DNA of 5,017 nucleotides, from the NCBI GenBank assembly GCA_001399705.1, contig LJCR01000230.1, positions 1 through 5,017 on the forward strand, read 5' to 3'. The notes below the pieces were generated by a model. It had not been told where the DNA came from. It made no database searches and was given only the letters and a program-made list of their open reading frames with translations. How positions within the stretch are numbered: the stretch's first letter is position 1; each line of letters begins with the position of its first letter. This document shows positions 1-3,695 of the stretch, one piece after another. The translations under genes and the position numbers were made by a program. Source of the stretch: Kouleothrix aurantiaca. GTDB lineage: Bacteria > Chloroflexota > Chloroflexia > Chloroflexales > Roseiflexaceae.

Positions 1-40
1 TACCACTCCCACGCATCCGGCCGGATGCGTGGGAGTGGTA
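1..40. repeat. Perfect 40-base palindrome
   Basis: The first 20 bases, ending in GCATCCGG, are the exact reverse complement of the next 20, starting CCGGATGC. As RNA this would fold into a long GC-rich hairpin with almost no loop. No T-run follows on the plus strand, and the left side lies outside the window, so a terminator for a minus- or plus-strand gene to the left cannot be judged. It could also be a recombination or protein-binding site. The 10-mer GGAGTGGTAC at its right edge (32-41) recurs at 143-152 inside the next hairpin. Confidence 0.8.
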
Positions 41-129
41 CGGGCGCGGGGGGAGGTATGCCAAGCCGATCGCGCGCGGTCGGCGGCCGCAGCGGCTAAA
101 ACGCACAATCGAATAGAGTCTCGGGGGAT

Positions 130-168
130 AAACGACGCGGCCGGAGTGGTACTCTGGCCGCGTCGTTT
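130..168. terminator. Hairpin, possible bidirectional terminator below the toxin gene
   Basis: A perfect 13-bp stem (130-142 with 156-168, arm AAACGACGCGGCC) encloses 13 bases that can pair further (GAGT with ACTC). It is flanked by short T or A runs (TTT on both strands) instead of a long U-tract, so termination is plausible but not strong. It lies about 160 bases beyond the toxin stop codon and could end the minus-strand toxin-antitoxin transcript. Confidence 0.5.
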
Positions 169-329
169 GCTGTGTATGGGTGCAGATCAGCGGGTTTGAT
201 TGCTGATCAGGCCTACGCTGTGACGGTTCCCAAGCCCGTGGGCTTGGGCTTCAAGGGGATGCCGCCCAGCCCCATGCACTCCATGGATGCGGCTATGAAG
301 GCTCGTAATCCTTCGCGCCGGTCAGCGCG
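169..329. other. Non-coding stretch with two small inverted repeats
   Basis: I see no gene here. There are two inverted repeats: GATCAGC (185-191) with GCTGATC (202-208), and CCCAAGCCC (229-237) with GGGCTTGGG (240-248). Neither is followed by a T-run. The stretch is the 3' flank of the minus-strand toxin gene. Confidence 0.5.
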
Positions 330-614
330 TCAATTCCTGCTCCTGCTCTGCCGTCCATGCCAGATACGGGTAATGCGCACTTCGGTTTCGGTCACACGGT
401 AGACCACGATGTACGTGGGAAAATCGGCAATCACCAGCTCACGCGTTCCCACCCGTTGCCCGGGCCGGCCCCGGTGCGGGTAATCGGCGAGCCGTTCGAC
501 GGCTTCCGCGATAGCGGCTTCGACGCGCTCGGCAGCATCGGGGTCGTCTTTGGCAATGTAGTCATGATGCCGCGCGAGGTCTTGGCGCGCGGGCGTTGTC
601 CAGCGAATACGCAT
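330..614 (-). CDS. Type II toxin, RelE/ParE superfamily
   Basis: This 94-residue protein has the size and motif order of ParE-type toxins. Family members either poison DNA gyrase (ParE) or cleave mRNA on the ribosome (RelE); the sequence alone does not settle which. Visible features are the N-terminal strand and helix (IRWTTPARQDLARHHDYIA, residues 3-21), a second helix (about 26-43), then the hallmark stretch YPHRGRPG...GTRELVI (45-62), the strand YIVVYRV (68-74) and the C-terminal RIWHGRQ (83-89). The start codon overlaps the antitoxin stop by one base (TAATG), which indicates translational coupling in the usual antitoxin-first order. No damage is visible, so it is probably an intact toxin held by its neighbour. 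A ParE-like assignment is favoured by the GTRELVI and HGRQ motifs. Confidence 0.9.
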   Translation of the reverse strand: MRIRWTTPARQDLARHHDYIAKDDPDAAERVEAAIAEAVERLADYPHRGRPGQRVGTRELVIADFPTYIVVYRVTETEVRITRIWHGRQSRSRN

Positions 615-868
615 TACTGCGTGGCGGCTTTACGGCGCTCGCGCCGCTCGCGCATATCCTCCAGGATGACCGCGTGGTCAACCATATCGCCCGCTTCTTC
701 GGCCTGGATGCCCACATCCACCGCCTCAAGAAATTCGGTTTCACGCGCGAGATAGTCGCGGAGGGCCTGCTCGATGTGCCACGTCTTGGGACGGTCGGTG
801 AGCGCGGCAATCGTCGCAAGCTGGCCTGCGAGCTGATCGTCCAGGCGAAGACTTATCGGTTTCGTCAT
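614..868 (-). CDS. Type II antitoxin, ribbon-helix-helix (CopG/ParD/StbD-like)
   Basis: An 84-residue protein lies directly upstream of the toxin. Residues 3-10 (KPISLRLD) look like the ribbon strand of an RHH domain, followed by two helices (about 11-23 and 29-42, WHIEQALRDYLARE). The C-terminal part (EAVDVGIQAEEAGDMVDHAVILEDM, in two segments 48-60 and 61-72) matches the acidic tail that in this family wraps and neutralises the toxin. The RHH part would bind DNA and repress its own promoter. The ribosome site is weak (AAGGG and TAGG 9-13 bases before ATG). The stop TAA shares its last base with the toxin ATG. The family call is firm; the exact subfamily (ParD, RelB or StbD) is not. Confidence 0.88.
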   Translation of the reverse strand: MTKPISLRLDDQLAGQLATIAALTDRPKTWHIEQALRDYLARETEFLEAVDVGIQAEEAGDMVDHAVILEDMRERRERRKAATQ

Positions 869-900
869 AATCGTACGCCTACCCTTTTCGAAAAACGGAT

Positions 901-932
901 ATCACATACATGTAGTGCATTGTATTACATGA
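901..932 (-). promoter_or_regulatory. Likely promoter/operator region of the toxin-antitoxin operon
   Basis: This AT-rich patch, 35-65 bases upstream of the antitoxin start, stands out from GC-rich surroundings. It holds the 8-base palindrome TACATGTA (907-914) and a wider dyad in which ATGTA (910-914) is mirrored by TACAT (926-930) about position 920. RHH antitoxins commonly autoregulate at such dyads. No clear -35/-10 pair can be named on the minus strand, so the promoter itself is inferred from position and base composition. Confidence 0.4.
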
Positions 933-950
933 GCGGATCATTGGCAAGCC

Positions 951-974
951 GCTGTCCGCGCTTTCGCGGACAGC
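951..974. repeat. Perfect 10-bp-stem hairpin
   Basis: GCTGTCCGCG (951-960) and CGCGGACAGC (965-974) pair perfectly around the 4-base loop CTTT. The plus strand continues with pyrimidines (TCCTCCACTCCC) but has no U-tract, so a terminator is only possible. It sits upstream of the antitoxin promoter region and might insulate the operon. Confidence 0.5.
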
Positions 975-1426
975 TCCTCCACTCCCACTTCCCTTTCGGT
1001 GTTTTCGGCCCGCATCGGCGCGCGGCAGTCGCCACAGATGAGCGGCGCGGGTGGCGGTGTGGTGCCTGGGGCAGCTCCTGTAGCTACGTGAAATCTTCAT
1101 GGTATTGTATAGCTCTATTACGGCACCGATCAGCTTGCTGTCGAGCATCAATTTGATGTCTGTCTATCAAACAGGCTCATTATTGCCGATCCTGCGATCC
1201 TGCCGGCGTTGCTATCAGCCACCGATTGGGTTCGCGCTTTCTTGAAGACCACCTCGTCTCCTGATCGTCTACCTACGCACGGCGATCGCTGCTGGTTCAG
1301 CAGTATCCTGTCCGGCAAAAATCGCATCAAACGCCTCCAAACCGGTGATCGCGCTCATCGGTCGCCATGCCGCTGCACTCCGTACAGCGCCAGGTGGTTG
1401 CGAACCAGGTAGCCTTGGGTAGTCGT
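975..1426. other. About 450 bases without a recognisable gene
   Basis: Open frames exist on both strands (for example 1209-1412 plus and 1330-1148 minus), but none has a ribosome site or a recognisable motif. Their translations are rich in Arg, Ser and Cys, as expected from out-of-frame reading of GC-rich DNA. The stretch may be decayed sequence or a junction between modules. Near its right end GGTT-GCG-AACC (1396-1406) is a small inverted repeat just upstream of the promoter for the HTH gene. Confidence 0.45.
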
Positions 1427-1455
1427 TTGACTCTTTATCGCTAGTGATCTACAAT
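1427..1455 (+). promoter_or_regulatory. Sigma-70-type promoter of the Xis-like gene
   Basis: TTGACT (1427-1432) and TACAAT (1450-1455) are separated by exactly 17 bases. Each hexamer differs from consensus at one position. Transcription would start near 1462, about 30 bases before the ATG at 1494. This is the best-formed promoter in the window, which suggests the downstream regulator is meant to be expressed or is tightly controlled by a repressor. Confidence 0.75.
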
Positions 1456-1493
1456 CCAACTGTACCAAGAGCACCAACGAGGAGGTACGTAGC

Positions 1494-1718
1494 ATGCAAG
1501 AGGAGATGCTCACCCCGAAGGAAGCCGCCGCCGCGATCGGCGTCAGCGACCAGACGATCTACAACTGGATCGCGGCCGGCATCTTTCGTGGTGTCGTCGC
1601 GCGTGGGATCGTAAAACCGCGCTATCTCATTAGCGCCAGCGAGGTTGAGCGCGTGAAGCGCGAGGGGAATTACGGACCTATCACGGGAAATAAAATCGCC
1701 CACTACGCAACCGCCTGA
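1494..1718 (+). CDS. Small HTH protein, MerR/excisionase (Xis) type
   Basis: A 74-residue protein whose residues 6-58 follow the excisionase-family helix-turn-helix pattern: LTPKEAAAAIGVS (6-18), DQTIYNWIAAGIF (19-31), then a basic wing (RGIVKPRYLIS, 38-48) and a closing helix (ASEVERVKR, 49-57). Proteins of this build bind and bend DNA; they act as recombination directionality factors or as small regulators. The start is fixed by GAGGAGGT (1479-1486), 7 bases before ATG. It lies about 210 bases from a tRNA-derived attachment site and on the other side of that site from the integrase, so a role in excision is likely but inferred. Its stop codon sits in the loop of a perfect hairpin (1697-1737). 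It may equally be a transcription regulator. Confidence 0.8.
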   Translation: MQEEMLTPKEAAAAIGVSDQTIYNWIAAGIFRGVVARGIVKPRYLISASEVERVKREGNYGPITGNKIAHYATA

Positions 1719-1737
1719 GAAACGTGCGTAGTGGGCG
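1697..1737. repeat. 13-bp-stem hairpin enclosing the Xis-like stop codon
   Basis: CGCCCACTACGCA (1697-1709) pairs perfectly with TGCGTAGTGGGCG (1725-1737). The 15-base loop contains the TGA stop at 1716-1718. No U-tract follows, so it is not a standard intrinsic terminator. It may protect the 3' end of the mRNA, or the inverted repeat may be a DNA-level protein site. Confidence 0.65.
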
Positions 1738-1775
1738 TGGGAAACGCCTGCACCTTAACAGTACAGACATGGGTA

Positions 1776-1795
1776 GAGCATGTATGCTCATTATA
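1776..1795 (-). promoter_or_regulatory. 14-base palindrome beside a TATAAT box
   Basis: GAGCAT-GT-ATGCTC (1776-1789) is a perfect dyad with a 2-base centre, typical in size for a repressor operator. Directly next to it the minus strand reads TATAAT (1795-1790). No good -35 element is present 16-18 bases further up (minus strand, about 1812-1818), so a promoter is uncertain. If active it would run antisense to the Xis-like gene. Confidence 0.35.
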
Positions 1796-1850
1796 AAGTA
1801 TATCCGTGCGATTCCGTGTAGGACGTTCGGATGTACGCTCTGAGAGACCC

Positions 1851-1876
1851 AATTCGCAGCCTTTCGGCTACGAATT
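1851..1876. repeat. Imperfect hairpin with TTTC loop
   Basis: AATTCG-C-AGCC (1851-1861) pairs with GGCT-A-CGAATT (1866-1876), one C/A mismatch in an 11-base arm, loop TTTC. It is followed after four bases by GATTTT, so it could be a weak plus-strand terminator for the Xis-like transcript. Confidence 0.4.
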
Positions 1877-2000
1877 ACCTGATTTTAACCCAGTGCCGAG
1901 GTGGCCTTGTCGAACACAAAAACAGTTAGGATGGCTCCCCGACCAGGATTCGAACCTGGAACCTACTGATTTTGTGCGATAGACAAGGCACCTGATTTTA
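1877..2000. repeat. Recurring ACCTGATTTTA motif, candidate integrase arm sites
   Basis: The 11-mer ACCTGATTTTA occurs at 1877-1887 and at 1990-2000, in the same orientation. A shortened copy, CTGATTTT (1966-1973), covers the edge of the tRNA fragment where similarity to tRNA stops. One copy therefore lies on each side and one at the presumed crossover region. Tyrosine recombinases bind such short direct repeats in the arms of attP. The right copy also forms part of a terminator stem, so it may have more than one reason to be conserved. Confidence 0.4.
1932..1971 (-). other. Attachment site: 3' fragment of a tRNA gene (probably tRNA-Asn)
   Basis: Read on the minus strand from 1971 to 1932, this is the 3' half of a tRNA: AATCAGT (end of anticodon loop and 3' strand of its stem), AGGTT variable loop, T stem CCAGG, T loop TTCGAAT, CCTGG, acceptor strand TCGGGGA, base G73 and an encoded CCA. 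No 5' half precedes it: the expected acceptor strand TCCCCGA and D arm are absent, and the sequence becomes AT-rich and unrelated before AATCAG. Such 3' fragments are the usual att sites of integrases that insert into tRNA genes. Acceptor TCCCCGA/TCGGGGA, G73 and A37-A38 best fit tRNA-Asn(GTT), but the anticodon itself is not in the fragment. The integrase gene ends 83 bases away. Confidence 0.85.
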
Positions 2001-2016
2001 CATCAGGTGCCTTTTT
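1985..2016 (+). terminator. Intrinsic terminator between attachment site and integrase gene
   Basis: A 12-bp perfect stem (1985-1996 with 2002-2013, core GGCACCTGA / TCAGGTGCC) has a 5-base loop and runs into TTTTT (2012-2016) on the plus strand. On the minus strand the hairpin lies 41 bases after the integrase stop and is followed by TTGTCT, so it may also end the integrase transcript. It would insulate the two sides from each other. Confidence 0.8.
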
Positions 2017-2053
2017 GAGTCCCCTTTTAACCTTGACCGGAAACCTCTAATTT

Positions 2054-3061
2054 TCAGCCGTGCGATTCCGCGTCATCACGCTTCTCACGCGGTGTCTGTG
2101 TTCGTCTGAAAATCCGGTCGTAGGCGGCAGCCAGGCGATCATCATCGTTGCGCAGGTAGATGCGCGTGGTCTCCAGATCAGCATGTCCCAGCAAGTCGGC
2201 CAGGTCAATCAGCTGGGCGCCATTTTCGATCGCCGCATGTGCGAAGCCGTGGCGGATCGAGTGCAGCGGTGCGCCTTTGGGCAGCACAATCCGTGCGTCT
2301 TTGGCAATCCTTTTGAGGGTGGCACGCACGAGGTCGGGCGTAATCTGGCCACCGTTGTTGCGCAGGCTACAGCCGCGAAACAGTGGCCCGCCGTGCTTGC
2401 CGCGCCGGAGCAGTAGGTACCGCGCCAATGCGACCGCAGCCGACGGCTGCCAAAACACCATGCGGTGCTTCTTGCCTTTGGCGCGCAGCACCCTGGCGCG
2501 TTTCTTGGCCGGCTCGGTGACCTCATCGGTCAAATTGCACAGCTCGCTAATGCGCATGCCGGTCTCGAACAAGAGCGACACGATCGCGCGGTTGCGGGCG
2601 CTCTCTTCGCTGCTGCCGTCGCCACAGGCGGCGATCAGGCGCTTCACGGTGGCCGCATCGGTGCTGGGCCGGGGATCGTCAGGCACGGCTGGCGCAGCGA
2701 TGCGTGTGAAAAAGCGCTGCTGCTCGGCGGTGAGCAGGCCTTCGACGGCCAAAAACGACCAGAACGCCCGCAGCGTGCGGTGGTAGCTCGCGAGCGTGTT
2801 TTCCGACAGCGGCCGCTGCATGGGTTTGCGGCTGCTCTGCTCGGACGCATAGGCCACATAGCCATCGCGAAGATAGGCGGCGAAATCACGCAGATCCGCG
2901 ATCGTCAGATCGGGAATGTGCGACGTACGACCCTTCGATTCAAGCCAGCCGCGCCAGGCCCCCAATTGTCGACCATACATGCCGATCGTCCCTTTCGCGC
3001 AGTTCGCCTGTCGGCGATGCGCGATGAATGCCGAGATAGCCGTTGCAAGATCGTGATCCAT
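2054..3061 (-). CDS. int: Tyrosine recombinase / integrase
   Basis: A 335-residue protein (from the ATG at 3061) that cuts and rejoins DNA through a covalent 3'-phosphotyrosine. Residues about 3-110 form the SAM-like core-binding domain (DLATAISAFIAHRRQ near the start, LSENTLASYHRTLRAFWSFL at 85-104). Residues about 130-320 form the catalytic domain. The full active set is visible: R170 in TGMRISELCNL, K195 in LRAKGKK, H267 and R270 in LHSIRHG, H293 in LLGHADLETT, and nucleophile Y302 in RIYLR. An ATG 75 bases further up (3136) adds 25 residues of Cys/Pro/Arg-rich sequence that does not look like the family; the start at 3061 has GAGGAGG only 2 bases upstream, a short spacing. Integrase is transcribed towards the tRNA-derived att site, a standard arrangement for elements that insert at tRNA 3' ends. 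XerC/D-like size, but the att context makes an element integrase more likely. Confidence 0.93.
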   Translation of the reverse strand: MDHDLATAISAFIAHRRQANCAKGTIGMYGRQLGAWRGWLESKGRTSHIPDLTIADLRDFAAYLRDGYVAYASEQSSRKPMQRPLSENTLASYHRTLRAFWSFLAVEGLLTAEQQRFFTRIAAPAVPDDPRPSTDAATVKRLIAACGDGSSEESARNRAIVSLLFETGMRISELCNLTDEVTEPAKKRARVLRAKGKKHRMVFWQPSAAVALARYLLLRRGKHGGPLFRGCSLRNNGGQITPDLVRATLKRIAKDARIVLPKGAPLHSIRHGFAHAAIENGAQLIDLADLLGHADLETTRIYLRNDDDRLAAAYDRIFRRTQTPREKRDDAESHG

Positions 3062-3107
3062 AGCCTCCTCACCACACCAGCGGGCGCCAGGTGCGCCACT
3101 GGGGAAT

Positions 3108-3136
3108 GTAGTACAACGGGCGATTGGGCGCGACAA
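3108..3136 (-). promoter_or_regulatory. Weak candidate promoter of the integrase gene
   Basis: On the minus strand TTGTCG (3136-3131) and TACTAC (3113-3108) are 17 bases apart, matching consensus at 4 and 3 of 6 positions. It lies about 45 bases upstream of the chosen integrase start. Nothing better is visible in the 200-base gap shared with the divergent plus-strand gene. Confidence 0.25.
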
Positions 3137-3229
3137 TCCTGGTCGCTCCCAGCCGCGCGGGGTATGTCGTTCCGCGAGAAGAGGAGATGATGCCTATGAG
3201 GTGGGAGTAACGCACGGAAACAACCGACA

Positions 3230-3258
3230 GGGCGGAGCGTTTATCGCACGCTCCGCCC
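3230..3258. repeat. 11-bp-stem hairpin just before the 62-residue gene
   Basis: GGGCGGAGCGT (3230-3240) pairs perfectly with ACGCTCCGCCC (3248-3258), loop TTATCGC. It ends 4 bases before the ATG at 3263. A second, competing pairing is possible: CCCCT (3256-3260) with AGGGG (3267-3271), which would put the ATG in a 6-base loop. No U-tract follows. It may be an operator in the divergent intergenic region or a translation control element. Confidence 0.6.
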
Positions 3259-3262
3259 CTGC

Positions 3263-3451
3263 ATGGAGGGGACTATAACCCATTCTACCACAACGTTCAA
3301 ACGAGTCGTCGCGCTGTATCACGAGCAGCGGCGCTTACTCGACCAGGCCGGCGAGGCCAACCTGACCGCCGCCGAGCAGCGGCGCTTTGCCGAGATTCGC
3401 GCGGCGCTCACGAGCCTCTGGCCGAAAGAGCGCACCAGAGCGGGCGACTGA
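3263..3451 (+). CDS. Small LTAAE-motif protein, unknown function
   Basis: A 62-residue, charged, probably all-helical protein. I do not recognise a named family. Residues 11-25 (TFKRVVALYHEQRRL) and 34-53 (LTAAEQRRFAEIRAALTSLW) look like two helices with a loop (DQAGEAN) between. The second segment resembles residues 26-45 of the protein that starts at 4759: in 27 aligned positions about 10 are identical, including LTAAE, AAL/AL and a Trp. No cysteine, signal peptide or membrane segment. The ATG has no ribosome site upstream; GGAGGGG lies inside the first codons instead, so the start is uncertain. GC-biased codon use supports real coding from about codon 14 onward. It is divergent from the integrase gene. 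Confidence 0.6.
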   Translation: MEGTITHSTTTFKRVVALYHEQRRLLDQAGEANLTAAEQRRFAEIRAALTSLWPKERTRAGD

Positions 3452-3544
3452 AACGATCGTGCGTAGATCGGGGCAGTCGCACGGGCTGGTGCACAGCCGC
3501 AGAGAAAGGAGGGAAGGGGCGTTCAATTGAACGCCCGTACGGGC
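3444..3544 (+). ncRNA. Hairpin-rich leader between small gene and initiator gene (candidate structured RNA)
   Basis: Four helices follow one another. P1: GCGACTG (3444-3450) with CAGTCGC (3474-3480), then a symmetric 3x3 internal loop and CGATC (3454-3458) with GATCG (3466-3470). P2: GGCTG (3484-3488) with CAGCC (3494-3498). A purine tract with an unused ribosome-site-like AAAGGAGG (3505-3512) follows. P3: palindrome 3517-3536. P4: palindrome 3533-3544, which shares GCCC with P3 so that the two cannot fully form together. P1 contains the stop codon of the 62-residue gene. It matches no riboswitch class known to me; it could be a control leader for the initiator gene or simply DNA-level palindromes. 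Confidence 0.3.
3517..3544. repeat. Two overlapping perfect palindromes
   Basis: GGGCGTTCAA followed by TTGAACGCCC (3517-3536) is a perfect 20-base palindrome. GCCCGT followed by ACGGGC (3533-3544) is a perfect 12-base one that shares four bases with it. The form, a GC-flanked palindrome with a TTCAATTGAA centre in an intergenic region, is like dispersed palindromic (REP-like) repeats of some genomes. Whether it is repeated elsewhere cannot be seen here. Confidence 0.7.
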
Positions 3545-3551
3545 TTTGGGA

Positions 3552-3695
3552 ATGGGCACGAGTCGTGTGCAGGCCAATGCGACAAAGCGTTGCCCCAAAG
3601 ACTGTGCAGGTCGATGGGGCAAGAGAAGTACCGGGATTCGTGAATCACAGCATTGTACCACGCTCCGTACCGTGCTGTCGAAGGAGGGTTTATGA
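3552..3695 (+). CDS. Possible 47-residue ORF overlapping the initiator start
   Basis: This frame begins with ATG at 3552 and ends with TGA at 3693-3695, so it shares ATGA with the start of the 356-residue protein, a typical coupling overlap. The ribosome site AAGGAGG of the downstream gene lies inside its last codons. The peptide is basic, with Cys at residues 14, 18 and 35, and resembles nothing I know. There is no ribosome site before its own ATG (a TTG at 3546 is an alternative), and codon use is not convincing. It may be a leader ORF or chance. Confidence 0.22.
   Translation: MGTSRVQANATKRCPKDCAGRWGKRSTGIRESQHCTTLRTVLSKEGL

Larger units (their letters stand above)
1804..2070 (+). repeat. 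13-base direct repeat flanking the attachment region
   Basis: CCGTGCGATTCCG occurs at 1804-1816 and again at 2058-2070, where it overlaps the last codons of the integrase gene. The match continues for three more bases with one mismatch. The two copies lie on opposite sides of the tRNA fragment, about 115-145 bases from its centre. They could be recombinase arm sites, or a remnant of duplicated integrase 3' end; chance is not excluded. Confidence 0.4.

Noticed and set aside
58..99. 13-codon ORF after a GGGGAGG tract
   Set aside because: Too short and in a palindromic, GC-rich area; the purine tract touches the ATG, which is a poor spacing.
172..402. 76-residue plus-strand frame left of the toxin
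   Set aside because: It overlaps the toxin gene in antisense and crosses two inverted repeats; composition is not protein-like.
596..1156. 186-residue plus-strand frame
   Set aside because: It overlaps the antitoxin gene in antisense and continues into a non-coding region with Arg/Ser/Cys-rich sequence; no motif is visible.
879..1330. Minus-strand frames of 60-90 residues between antitoxin and HTH gene
   Set aside because: No ribosome site, no motif and low-complexity basic composition.
1932..2016. A complete tRNA gene on the minus strand
   Set aside because: The D arm and 5' acceptor strand are missing; the upstream hairpin at 1985-2013 cannot replace them.
3062..3136. N-terminal extension of the integrase by 25 residues
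   Set aside because: The added residues do not look like the family's N-terminus and lie upstream of a GAGGAGG site placed just before the ATG at 3061.
2160..3190. Long plus-strand open frames opposite the integrase gene
   Set aside because: They are antisense shadows of the GC-rich integrase gene. The minus-strand frame has all catalytic residues of a tyrosine recombinase, while the plus-strand frames show no motif.
3187..3210. Tiny ORF (MMPMRWE) with GAGGAG upstream, possible leader peptide
   Set aside because: Only seven codons with one Trp and no run of regulatory codons; the hairpin after it lacks a U-tract, so attenuation is not supported.
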